From contig CM028326.1 of assembly GCA_016647705.1 (NCBI GenBank), forward strand, positions 21,405,901 to 21,469,900: DNA of 64,000 nt, in the 5' to 3' direction. A model generated the notes under the pieces. The model was not told where the DNA came from. It saw nothing but the letters and a program-made list of their open reading frames with translations, and did no database searches. The position numbers and the translations under genes are program-made. Positions 1 through 10,084 of this stretch are shown piece by piece. The DNA comes from Eucommia ulmoides. Lineage: Eukaryota; Streptophyta; Magnoliopsida; Garryales; Eucommiaceae. Numbering within the stretch: the stretch's first letter is position 1; each line of letters begins with the position of its first letter.

Positions 1-872
1 ACTAGAATATAATCATAGAAAACACAGTAACACAATCGAAATTATAAGGAACAACCATAAAGGAAACACAAATTCAACCAAATCATATGTTGATAAATAA
101 TATGTTAATCCCTATTATGATCCATGTTTAACTCATGGTCATAACCGGTTATATATTAAAAACTAAGCCAAACATTCTCAACAATCTACTAAAGTTAAGA
201 AAATAAAGAGAGAAACAGAATAACTTAGCCGTAGTCCGAAGATTTGGCACTAAAACCGTCCAACGATTGCTTCTCCTTTATTGCAACGCGTTCTTCTCCT
301 TCGAAATTAGTTGAGACACCCCGAAACACTCTCAAAATCATAGGAACCCTAAGGGGTCTCCTATGGCCAAGGGAGAAGAAAAGGAAAGGAAAAGAGAGGG
401 GATTAAATAAGCAAAATATCCTAAACAATATCTATTCTGGTACAGAGCTGACCGCCGCAGCGGTGATGTAAGTTAGTTTGATAGTTGCCTAGACGGTGGA
501 TAAGGCGATGGATTAAGGACCATCCTACAGTTTCACCACTGCAGCAGTGGATCTCACCGCTGCAGCGGTGGATGTTCAGCAAGAATAGCCCACCCTGCAT
601 TTTCATCGCCGCGACGATGGTCTAGATGCCGCGGCAGTGGTCTAGATGCTGTGGCGGTGGGCTGTTATTCTGAATATTGCCTCCGTACTTGTTTTTCCAC
701 CGTTCTTCCACCGTTTTTGGTCCGAATTGATCGTTTGCGCTCCGATTTCATACCTTTTCACCCATACACCTGTTTTAATACAAAAAGAATAAAAACATAT
801 TAAAACGTACTAAACATACTCGAAAACTAACAATGTTCGATTTGGAAATAGATAGGTAATTTATACCTACCA
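1..872 (-). repeat. 3' LTR of the outer Athila-like element (truncated by window edge)
   Basis: On the minus strand this starts at 872 with TGGTAGGTATAAATTACC, a one-base variant of the TGATAGGT terminus of the family. It contains the U3 region with GC-rich palindromes such as ccgctgcagcggtgg near 559-573. Short open frames here are shadows in LTR sequence. The rest of the LTR lies left of the window. Confidence 0.8.
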
Positions 873-1844
873 AATATCCTCAAACTCGGAATTTTGCTAG
901 TCCTCGAGCAAAACACCCATACAATACAAGAAAATATAAAAACTAATTATGAAATTGAATACTAAAAACGAAAAACAAAAATTGTGCAAGTTTTGATTAT
1001 TATCTACCAGCTAAACGATTTTCCCTCATTGGCCCCTAATCCTATCAAGTTCAAGCATAAATCACACCAAGTGGTGTTCTAGAATTTCAACGTTCAAATA
1101 TAATAAGCGCCATTCTAGATCCTATTTATGTATGTGTTTTGAAACTCAAATATATAACTATCCATTGATTAGATGGGATTATCCCTCAATATAGTTCATG
1201 ACTAAAACCTTTTAGGTATAGGGAATCCATACGCCTGAACCGGGTTCTATTCTCCACTAATGTAGGCTCGGAGGTTCAAAAAAATCAATAGGGCTTGGAT
1301 CGGGTTTGGGAAAATGGCCAAGGGTAAATTTGAATAGAAAATGGGTTAACGTCGTTAGCTTAATGTTACCCAAGGAACATCGCTGGCACTCTCACACTCG
1401 AACCCCCATAGACAATTTTGAAACAACCCTAAATAATATAATTAAGACCGACGTACTCACTTGTAAAAAAAAACTGTAAATATATATATATTTTTTTTAA
1501 TAACACACCCCCAAGCTTATTCAAATTTCTTCAATTTTAGGAGTATGCATAAAATGATTAAGTAACACACCCCCAAACGTATTCGAATTTCTACAATTTT
1601 AGGAGTGTGCAAAAAGGATTAAGAAAATGACAAGTGAATACACTAATACCGAACCAATCCGAAGTTTGCCTTAATCCCAACCGCTCACTTCAAGTAGCAT
1701 AATGAATGCTAACTTGATTCGCTCAAATTGTGCCTTTTGTTTAGCGATAAAGGACTGGAAGGAATTCAATTGGCTATGGTATTGGTTAAGTGTTCAGAAT
1801 TGAAATGGCTTTTAGGTTTCGACAGGGTAACGACGGGTAATGAT
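873..1844 (-). mobile_element. 3' non-coding internal region of the outer element
   Basis: This stretch matches, in reverse complement, the region just upstream of the 3' LTR in the plus-strand element (60138-60561) and its 5' continuation (about 50450-51000). No open frame of note. It ends abruptly at 1844 where the nested structure begins. Compared with the plus-strand copy, about 220 bp of the outer element is missing between 1844 and 6551. Confidence 0.7.
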
Positions 1845-2540
1845 TGATAGGTGTGAAAAAACTATCTATTTCTAATCCGAATTTGTTAGTTTTCGAATAT
1901 GTTTATATAGTATTTTACTTTGTTTTAATTAGTTTTCATAATTTTTGTATAAATCAGGTATGTAGGGCAAAAAGATAGGAAACTAGAGCTAAAACGATGA
2001 GATTGAACCAAAGTGGTTTGAAGTTACGGTGGATAAACAAGCTCGGAGGCTAAAAAAGGAAACAGGCCCACCGCTTAGGTGTCCAGACCACTGCCAAAGC
2101 GGTGAAGATGCTGAGAAGAGCAAAATGTTACTAAAAAACAACCACCTAGGCGATGTTTCCATCGCCTAGGCGAAAATCCAGCAGAAGACGAAGATGGGCT
2201 ACTGACAGCCGCTCGCCTAGGTGAAGTTTTCTTTGCCTAGGCAAAAATCCAATAGAATGTTCTCCCAGTCCACCGCCTACTTCACCGCTTAGGCGATCAG
2301 ACCGAACTGACCTGACTCCGCCTAGGCGCAATTTCCACCGCCTAGGCAGATTTTCCCTGCACAGTCTTAAGATAGTTTTAGATATTTTTGAGATATTTTA
2401 TCTATAAATACCCCATCTCCTCCCCCTTGGCCGGTGACTCTCTGGCCCCCATGGCTTTTTGAGCCCCTTAGGCTATATCTAAGGGTATAGTTAGGGATTT
2501 TAGTGGTGGAGCTCATAGAGTAAGTGGAGTGATAGGGTCA
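1845..2540 (+). repeat. Partial LTR, plus orientation (U3 and start of R)
   Basis: Begins TGATAGGTGTG. It holds repeated cctaggcg motifs including a perfect 11-bp inverted repeat at 2145-2155/2160-2170, then a TATA-like tctataaata at 2401-2410. After that it follows the transcribed part of other family LTRs ('ttggccggt...agccccttagg'). The remaining LTR half (R-U5) is absent. The right border is approximate because it runs into the 3' end of the pseudogene at 2543. Confidence 0.6.
2401..2410 (+). promoter_or_regulatory. TATA-like box of LTR
   Basis: tctataaata lies about 555 bp into this LTR, at the same relative place as tctataaata at 61047-61056 in the 3' LTR of the plus-strand element. 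It probably marks the U3/R transcription start region. Activity is not known. Confidence 0.45.
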
Positions 2541-2542
2541 CA

Positions 2543-3295
2543 CTAGCTTCCCCCGGATACAGTCAAATCAGCTAATCTGAAAATATGGGTCAATAGTGAC
2601 GGAAACGGGAGCCCACCCTTTACCGTCTTCGTAGCATGAATGATCGATGAATAGATCAGAAATCCAACGTTGATTGGTTGTCCGGTCTGAATTTTATAGA
2701 TAAAAAAGGACCTATCCTTTGAGACGTCTGACAGATGTGATGTCGGTAGGAGGCTTCCGCAGATGAAGTGGTGCCAGATTTTTGAAACTGGCTTAAGGCA
2801 ACTCACCGAAAAGGTAGCGACGTTCGGCCCTTGGTGTTTCCACTTTACTTTTCCAGATGTGATCTTTTGGATGACCCTATAAAAAGTAGGGTCTTGTCTT
2901 TCAAGGGACTCCGGTGCCAACAGTCCAAAGAGATGGTTGATAAAATTGGGGCTGAAGATGATAGGTTGATTCCAAACCCTTGCTAGGTCGTCAATGGCCT
3001 CTGTAGCATTAGCATAAAACTCTTTGACCAAAGCAATCTCACCTGGGGGTGGCGATTTGCAGAATTGCTCCCAGTGGCGGCTTCAGATTTTATTTTGAAA
3101 TTCCACCGGGAGATCTTCAATTGGACCAAATCCACGTTGACGTATGCAAGCACGATATTTTTTGTGTTCTTTAAAGTGTTCCGCCGCTTGTTTTGACACA
3201 AAGCGGGTGGCATCGTAGTCAACGTCGGTCGGCACCCTAGGGTGTGAACTCGACCCTTCTCCTCTGGCCCTCTTCTTTGCTGCTCTTTTCGGCAT
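2543..3295 (-). pseudogene. Putative plant transposon protein (PF20167-like) with an internal stop
   Basis: A single frame runs from ATG at 3295-3293 to a stop at 2545-2543, 250 codons, broken once by TGA at codon 71 (3085-3083). The N-terminus is basic with a KKRAR cluster and a Ser-rich stretch, which could act as a nuclear signal. The C-terminal part carries features I associate with the plant family Transposase_32 (PF20167): VKEFYAN, an FSPNFINHLFGL-type segment, LLPTSHLSDVSKDRS and GLPFPSLLTHIF. Such proteins are often found inside plant retroelements; their biochemical role is not established. Because the frame is otherwise open, the TGA looks like a recent point change. Translational readthrough cannot be excluded. 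Confidence 0.65.
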
Positions 3296-3900
3296 TTCCT
3301 ACAATCATAATCACAAAAACCCAATACAACCTCATCATATATGAACAATTGGAAAACATAAACCTCCCTAATCACTTTGTCAAGAACACATACATCCCAA
3401 AACAAATACCCATTTGAATTTTTCAAACAAATTTCACAAATGTGACATCCTATATTAGTTCACACACTCAACCAATCCAATCAAACATGTGTATCATCAA
3501 GAATCAAACCAAAAATCCATGGAACTTCGGAATCGCCAAACTAGAGTTAAGGGGTTTTGGGCAAAATTTCAAAATCCATTGATTTCATTGATATAATCAT
3601 GTAAACCAACCAATAATTTCAACAACTAGACTAAATGTAATGTAAAAGAAACTTACTTGTTCAGAATTAATGGTCCAATCAAAAGAGAATAAAGAAATCG
3701 CACCTTTCACGCAAAACCCTAAATTTTCAGAAATAAAGGTGGAGATCCGATTCTTGGAGGTTGAATCGTGATGGAAATGACTACTTTTGGTAATGGACGG
3801 ATGATTTTTGAGTATTGGAATGGTTTGGGAGTGAGGTTTTAGAGAGAAGGTGGAGGATTTGGGGAGGGAACCTTGCGTTTTCTATTTTTGAATGAACGGG
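3296..3900 (-). other. Presumed 5' leader/promoter region of the transposon-protein pseudogene
   Basis: No open frame other than shadows. On the minus strand the sequence has a 5'-UTR-like character (CT-rich runs and 'aaaccctaaattt'-like context near 3715-3730) before the ATG at 3295. A 5' UTR intron is possible but I could not fix its splice sites. Confidence 0.3.
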
Positions 3901-3916
3901 CTGTTTTTAATAGCAG

Positions 3917-4250
3917 AAGGTCCACCGCTTGAGCGGTGGAACACTTCTCTTTAAAAACAAACCTACTGACGAAATTCCGCCTAGGCGGTGGTTTTTTCGC
4001 CTAAGAGAAATTACATCAGTGTAAAAACATTTTATTCTGCTGTTAATCCGCCTAGGCGGTGGTTTCTCCACCTAAGCGGTAGAGCGTATTTTGAAAATTT
4101 GGTGCATCCTGTATTTTTACCGCCTAAGCGGTGGGCTATTTTCACCCACTCTGTATTTTTACCGCCTAAGCGGTAGGCCTTTTTTTTCTGAAAAACACCC
4201 TCTCTGTATTTTTACCGCCAAAATGGTGGTTCACCGCTTGGGCGGTGGGT
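3917..4250. repeat. Cluster of GC-rich palindromic motifs
   Basis: At least seven copies of ccgcctaggcgg, ccgcttgagcggtgg or ccgcctaagcggt occur in about 330 bp of otherwise AT-rich sequence. Several are followed or preceded by 'ctgtattttta', so part of the cluster is a direct repeat of about 50 bp. The same motif family appears in U3 of every Athila-like LTR here. Confidence 0.7.
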
Positions 4251-4949
4251 CTAAAGCTTCCACTTTCATGTTTTTCTCAAATTTTCAAAATACGGTTCCA
4301 CCCCGTATGTTTTCACTTCGCTTGTTCAAAGTTTTTAAACTTAAAATATTTCCCCAAGTATCCACATTACTAAATTCACTTCCGAACACGTTCCGAAGCC
4401 ATGCCGGCTTCCAAAAAGAATAAATAATCAAATAAATAGTAACAAAAATCGGGTAATTTTATACCTTAAGTTTCATTTCAAAAAAATAGCGCTTGAGTTA
4501 CCGTCCCCAGCTGGACTATCTTGTCACTAAGTATTTTTCACCAAAATTCCCGTAGACAAGGAATTTGGGCTCAAATGCTTAGTCGGATCAAGATCATGGC
4601 TTAAAGTCGGCTTCTCCTCTCAGTCCTTATCATTTCCAATAAGCTCAATCTCGGGATTGAGAATTAAAAATTCCAATCTTCTTCATCTTTTCTCGCTCTG
4701 CTTGATCTCATTAACACAATGAAACAAAAATAAAAATTGAAAACAAAACAAAAATAAATGTCAGGATTAACACTCGACTACTTAGTCGCAATATCAACTT
4801 AGAATTCACACTAATCCCACATCAACAACGCCAAAACTTGGTGCATTGATGGGACTAGAATACGATACATTTGTTTTTCCTATTTAAAACTTAAGTTCTG
4901 AGCTGATATCACGTTTCTTTTGCAATATTCAAATAAAATTCAAACTAAT

Positions 4950-5045
4950 CCCCGGCAACGGCGCCAAAAACTTGGTAGGCGTTGACGGGAACAAAATTTG
5001 ACAATATTCAATTAAAATTCACATTTTTCCCCGGCAACGGCGCCA
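4950..5045 (-). promoter_or_regulatory. Duplicated primer-binding sites complementary to tRNA-Asp
   Basis: ccccggcaacggcgcca occurs at 4950-4966 and again at 5029-5045. It is identical to the 3' end of plant tRNA-Asp(GTC) as I recall it, so the minus strand carries two perfect primer-binding sites 79 bp apart. A third, decayed version (acaacgccaaaac) lies near 4825-4837. The copy at 5029-5045 is next to the LTR and is the expected functional one. Confidence 0.8.
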
Positions 5046-5051
5046 GAAACT

Positions 5052-6550
5052 TGGTAGGGGCGGAATTGTGCACGCCTACTTATGCTCGCAAGTATACGAG
5101 GTTTAAAGTTTTAATATAGTGGATCTTTGAAGATCAAATATCGTTCCCACAGAGAAAAGTATGAATAATTGAATTGAATACCGCAATTGACGTAATCTCG
5201 TGTTATCCTGATGACAGAAGACGTGAATTGAAATTAAACTAAGCTAAACTACAATTAGTGGGTTAATTCTAACTAGTTTGATTAATTAGGGATTGATTTT
5301 GTTCACTTAATACACGTTTGATTTTGTTCGGTTAACAATAACGAAGTTTAGGTATCCGACAATTTCGGTTCGTAAACTCCTCCGCCACCTCTTCCGAGTG
5401 TAAGACGAGGGAATAAGCGATTTCGCATCGATGAAGAGGTCCCTCTCAATGTCTTAATGACTCTAGGCCGCGTGAGTCTTGACCCAACGTCATCGATTGC
5501 ACACTAACTAACGCCCTCTTAGGTCGTTAGGTCGTAACGATGTGTTTATCCTAGTCTGAATCCAAGGTTACCTCTCCCGAGTGTCAAACCCTAGATTCTC
5601 AAATCCAACCCTAATACCGTTATTAGTATATTAAGATCGTCATCAAATGATAAACACAATCGGACTTAAAAGCAACAACCGTTAAAGAAACATATATTAA
5701 ACCAAACGAGTATTTACACAATTACACCTTTCCCTAACTAATCTCTAAATTCCACAAACATGTTCTTAGCCAATACAACATTAAATCAAGAGGAGATCAT
5801 CATCATCAATAATAAACATTAAATACAAAGATGGAAACAAGGGAAGAAAAGCCAAATCTCAAAGTGGAGTGGTCCACTTTCGCCAAAGAACAGTCCTCCC
5901 GAGCTTCATCTTCTCCGTTGATGAACTTCCTCTTTTAGCTCTTCAAGGATTAGCCAAGAACACCTCCTAAACTAATCTAATCTACTTCCTAAATTACCTA
6001 AACCTAACTAAGGTGGAAGGAGAGCTCTCAAGATGTCAACCGGAGCCTCCTCTCACGTCTAAGCCTTTTTGAGGTTTGGTGGAGAAAAGGGTTAAATAGG
6101 TAAGGTTTGGAAATATCTTCAAAATATCTAAAAATAGATATTTCTGTGCAGAGTGTCACCGCCTAAGCGGTGGTTCACCATTTAGGCGGTGGACTTAAGT
6201 CGGTTAACTTTTGTCGGTAACTTCACCTAAACGGTGGTTTTTCCGCTTAGGCGGTGGCTACTGGCATATCATTCTGATATTTTCTCGCCTAGGCGGTGGT
6301 TCAGCCCTTCAGCACTCCAACATTCTGCCTCTTTTCCACCTAGGCGGTGGAACTTCCGTCGAGACGGTAATCTTCATTCACCGAAACCCTGTTTTGCACA
6401 TTTTGTTTACCGTTTCTCCACCGTTTTCACTTGTTTCTCGCCCTTTGACGTCCTTTCCCTGTTCTACACTAAAACACAATTAAATATAACTAAAATGCTT
6501 GAAAACTAACAAATCCGGTTTAGAAATAGATAGGTTTTTCACACCTATCA
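5052..6550 (-). repeat. Complete Athila-like LTR, minus orientation
   Basis: 1499 bp, starting TGATAGGTGTG on the minus strand at 6550 and ending near CTACCA at 5052, six bases from a primer-binding site. U3 contains palindromes (6160-6350). The R-U5 part has one copy of the roughly 150-165-bp repeat that is present two or three times in other family members. Confidence 0.8.
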
Positions 6551-6868
6551 ACCTCAATAAACAATCATGGGATAAACTCATCATCAAGTAAAGGCCCAAA
6601 TGATGTCAAAACTCAGCACAAAATCGCAACTAAACTAATAAACTAATCCTAAACAAGCATGCACACGATAAAAACAGTAAAACTTAACTAATATCATAAA
6701 CACATACAAAAAACATACTACACATAACCACCAACTTAACACAGACATTACCCAAAATGACCCATCAATGATCCCAATGACAATATATAGTATGATATTG
6801 AAGACGGGGGTTTAAAACAATATCAACAATAATCTAAAACACAATCTCCGGCAACGGCGTTAAAAACT
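6551..6868 (-). mobile_element. 5' internal remnant and primer-binding site of the outer element
   Basis: The reverse complement matches the plus-strand element around 49920-50230, for example the 'gctgagttttgacgtcat' region. The sequence ctccggcaacggcgtta at 6846-6862 is a three-mismatch version of the tRNA-Asp 3' end. No coding frame. Confidence 0.7.
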
Positions 6869-8399
6869 TGGTGGCCGCAATTTAAGCGTCGCCACTTTCA
6901 CTGCAAGGGTATGGGTCAAGTTTTAGTATATGGATCTTTCGGTCGGGTATCGTATCCACAGGGATTGGTTGAGATTACTATCGAGTACCGCGATTGTCAT
7001 AACCTAATTTTATCTAGGCGCTAAAAATGGAATATAAAATTTAATACTAATACTAAAATACTATTTTAACTATACTAATTACTAATACGAGATAGTTATG
7101 AGATGGATTATCTAGAGATTAACTTTATTTATTTAAACGCGTTTGATTTTGTTTAGTTTACAATAATCGTGTTTGACTTATTTGACAATCTCGGTATCTA
7201 AAACTGCTCCGCCACCTCTCCTGAGTGTAAGACGAGGGAATACGCAACTTCGTGTTAACGAATAAGTCCCCCTCAACGTCTTAACGATCCTAGGTTGCGT
7301 GAGTCTTGCCTCCAACGTCATTGATTGTACACAAAATCTCAGTTCGTAAACTCCCTCGTCACTTCTCCCGAGCGTAAGATGAGGGAATACATGACTTCAC
7401 GTCAACGCCAAAGTCTCTCTCAACGTCTTAACGACTCTAGGTCACACGAGTCTCACCCCCACGTCATTGATTTCATGCGTTGTGTTTACCCTAGTCCGTA
7501 TCCGGGATTACCTCGTCCAAGCGTCAAACCCCGTATTCTCGATATATCTAAACTAGCATATAATCATGAAAATAGAATAAACATATTCAAACATTGAAGA
7601 ACAATCATTAAAGAAACACAACTCAACCAAAACGACATATTTATAGATAATATTCATCCCTAAGATAATCCACATTTAGCCTATGGCCATAGCCGTTTAT
7701 ACAATTGAAACTATGCTAAACATGCTAAAACAATTATCGAAGTTAAGAAATAAAAGGAAAAACTGATGAACTTAGCCGATATCCGAAGATTAGCTGCTAT
7801 AACCGTCCACCGATCGATTCTCCTTTTCCGTGTGGTAATCTTCTTCTTCGAAATTGTTTGAGCACTCCCCATACTCTCTCTATATTCTAAACTAAGCCCT
7901 AAGGGAACTGATGGCCAGAGAGGAGCCAGAGGAGAGGAGAAGAGAAGATATTTATAGGGAAAATATCTAAACAAAATATCTAAACTGTGTAGAGCTAACC
8001 GCTGCAGCGGTGGGATTCACCGCCACGGCGGTGAGGTAAGTCGGTTTGATGGTCGCCTAGGCAGTGGAGAAGGCAGTGGATTAAGGACCATCCTGTAGTT
8101 TCACCTTCGCGGCGGTGGATGTTCAACAAGAATAGCCCACTCAGCATTTTCACCACCGTGGCGGTGGTCTGGACGTCGCGATGGTGGGCTTCTTTTCAGA
8201 ATCTTGCCTCATTGCTTGTTTTTCCACTGTTCTCAGACCGTTTTTGGTCCAAATTGATCGTTTGCGCTCCGATTTCATACATTTTCATCTATACACCTGT
8301 TTTAATACAAAAAGAATGAAAACATATTAAAACGTACTAAACGTACTCAAAAACTAACAATATTCGATTTGGAAATAGATAGGTAATTTATACCTATCA
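6869..8399 (-). repeat. 5' LTR of the outer Athila-like element
   Basis: 1531 bp from TGATAGGTAT on the minus strand (8399) to CCACCA (6874-6869). It has two tandem copies of the R-U5 repeat (about 7190-7330 and 7335-7480), each with the conserved 'acctctcc(c)gagtgtaaga' core in plus-strand reading. A TATA-like tatttatag occurs near 7948-7956. Confidence 0.8.
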
Positions 8400-9217
8400 G
8401 TCAACATAGGCGGTCTACTGGGGTGACCGACACGAGATGAGTCGAGCCTCTGGTCGGTAGAATCTCCACACTTTGTCTTAAGTAGGAACAGGTCCCACAA
8501 GGATTCATAAACACGTGGCGGTCTTCTATTGGATCCTTAAGGATGACCATTTTTACACTCATCAATACCCATTTGTAAGGCATCAAAGAGTGACGATTCC
8601 GATTCATCTCTATGACTACCATCGCCGCCGAGACATATTTCTTCCCTTTCAAACTCATCGTCGTCGTACACAAACCTCTCTCTTCTACTCGCATTCGCTC
8701 ACTAGAGGTAATACACACACCCCTCTCTCTCTCTCTTGCCTATGAACTTGTTTTGGTATGCACTTTGAATAGTTATTTAAAAAATCAATTTTTTTTGTAT
8801 AGTTTCTAGTGCGAGGAAATCTATTTGAACTTTGAACAAGTGTCCACAAATTAGTTGCCATAGTAGATCATGAGATCGATAGGGTGTATAGTATAGCCTA
8901 ATGATTTTCTTTTTCTTTCTTTTTGTTGTAATAAACATTGCTTAATTTTCTTGAAATTTTCTAGTACACGAATCGAAATTCAGGCTCTGTAGATAATTTG
9001 CTGAAGGGAAACAAATCCATGGCCTTAGAAATGGAAAGGATTTTGATCTGCATTCTTTGCTATACACACACACCTCATATCATCGTTCTTCTGTGGATTT
9101 ACTTGTTCCTATTTCAATAATTTAATCCCTTGCACCCCATCTTTAATGTCGTTGCTCTTAGCTATAAAGTATTATTTTTTATGTTTGAATCTTTAGGGCT
9201 TTATAGTTCAATAAAAA
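8400..9217 (+). promoter_or_regulatory. Gene-like 5' region with G-box and probable 5' UTR intron
   Basis: Not part of the LTR element. acacgtggc at 8510-8518 contains a CACGTG-type G-box. A CT-rich leader ends in a donor-like gag|gtaata at about 8705-8711. The AT- and T-rich stretch up to the ATG at 9218 looks like a 5' UTR intron. I read this as the copied upstream region of the MLF1-interacting-protein-like fragment. Transcription is unproven. Confidence 0.35.
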
Positions 9218-9610
9218 ATGCAGAAAGAGAGGGGAGGAGGAGATCACTTTACTCATTCAGGCAGCACATTCGGAAATTTTGGGTCTTTCGGTGTTTTTGG
9301 ATCAGATCGGAACATGACGTTTGATATCTTTGGAGGGCGGGCCCCTTTGATGACCCATTATTTACTCATCCATTTGGCAACATGTTTGAATCCAACGTGT
9401 TAGTTCATTCAGAGAGAGAGGGGAGGAGGAGATCACTTCATTCATTCAGGCAGCACATTCGGAAATTTTGGGTCTTTCGGTGTTTTTGGATCAGATCGGA
9501 ACATGACGTTTGATATCTTTGGAGGGCGGGACCCCTTTTATGACCCATTATTTACTCATCCATTTGGCAACATGTTTGAATCCAGCGTGTTAAATTCACT
9601 TTTCCAAAGC
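9218..9610 (+). pseudogene. MLF1-interacting-protein-like N-terminal fragment, tandemly duplicated
   Basis: Starting at ATG 9218, the frame encodes a Gly/Phe-rich segment (FGNFGSFGVFGSDRN) followed by FGGRDPFYDPLFTHPFGNMF. These are hallmarks of the plant protein annotated as myeloid leukaemia factor 1-interacting (Mlf1IP). The segment occurs twice with a period of 189 bp at its start (9221 and 9410), an exact 63-codon in-frame duplication. Copy 1 has lost one base near 9340 (GGRAPLMTH instead of GGRDPFYDP) and terminates at 9403. Copy 2 (from about 9410) keeps the conserved frame and runs on into unrelated sequence. The downstream part of the gene is missing. Confidence 0.6.
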
Positions 9611-9689
9611 TGGGAGCGCTCTGTTTCGCATGAGTCCAACTGTTGTTCATATTCTTCAACAATGGAGTCCCCAAACCCGCCATTGCAAC

Positions 9690-9852
9690 TTCGACGACAG
9701 GTGAGTCGTTTGTTATGTCTATGCGGATGGAATTCGATTCTGGAGAGCATCTACAGCGGGATTCCGATGGTGTGTTGGCCGCTTTACATGGAGTAGTCAA
9801 CGAACTACTGGTTCTGCTGCAATCACTAGGGGATCGGAATGGAGATTGGTGA
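9690..9852 (+). pseudogene. UDP-glycosyltransferase fragment (PSPG box, UGT85-like)
   Basis: In the same frame as MLF copy 2, the translation has CGWNSILESIYSGIPMVCWP, the core of the plant secondary-product glycosyltransferase box that binds the UDP-sugar. It continues after a TAG (9794-9796) with STNYWFCCNH, a second TAG, then GIGMEIGE, again typical of UGT85-type enzymes. The His normally before CGWNS is Leu. Only about 50 residues of a roughly 480-residue protein remain, so it cannot be functional. The joint to the MLF fragment lies between about 9600 and 9690. Confidence 0.7.
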
Positions 9853-10084
9853 AGTGTAGAGAGAGAAATGAAAAAGAAAAAGAAAAAAAAACTAGAAAAT
9901 TGATAAAAAAAATAAAAATTACTATTTTGCTCTCTCATTTTGTTACTTTGGATGACATTTCTAATTGAAGGCCTTTTAAAATTGTTTTCATACGCAATGG
10001 ATTTAAAGTGAAACGCATAAACTTAGGAGGAGTACTTAAAAATGTGTCAATAGTTAGAGAGTTTAAAATATATTTTTCCCTAAA
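9853..10084. repeat. A-rich stretch and one terminal arm of a Mutator-type MITE
   Basis: About 9996-10080 resembles the right terminal inverted repeat of the MITE at 22011-22491 ('gagtttaaaatatatttttccc' versus 'gggttaaaatgtatttttccc'). I did not find its left arm or a 9-bp duplication, so this is probably a truncated copy. The preceding 9853-9930 is purine-rich simple sequence. Confidence 0.45.

Larger units (their letters stand above)
1845..6550. mobile_element. Nested composite with two outward LTR ends in inverted orientation
   Basis: The left edge (1845) reads TGATAGGTGTGAAAAAC on the plus strand. The right edge (6550) reads the same sequence on the minus strand. Both therefore expose the same U3 terminus outward, whereas a normal LTR element would show two LTRs in one orientation. 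Between them lie a partial plus-strand LTR (1845 to about 2540), a minus-strand transposon-protein pseudogene, palindromic repeats, duplicated primer-binding sites and a complete minus-strand LTR. The flanks do not show a matching 5-bp duplication and some host-element sequence is missing. A rearranged pair of insertions is the simplest reading. Confidence 0.65.
1..8399 (-). mobile_element. Athila-like non-autonomous LTR retrotransposon, left end outside window
   Basis: Reading the minus strand, the order is 5' LTR (6869-8399), primer-binding site (6846-6862), short internal region (6551-6868 and 873-1844) and 3' LTR (872 down past position 1). The LTR begins TGATAGGT and ends near CCACCA. 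After removing the nested block at 1845-6550, only about 1.3 kb of internal sequence remains and it has no gag or pol reading frame, so the element must have depended on proteins from elsewhere. Lineage is inferred from the tRNA-Asp primer-binding site and from similarity to the elements at 27629-32997 and 47728-62328. The left TSD lies outside the window; the five bases to the right are gtcaa. Confidence 0.8.
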
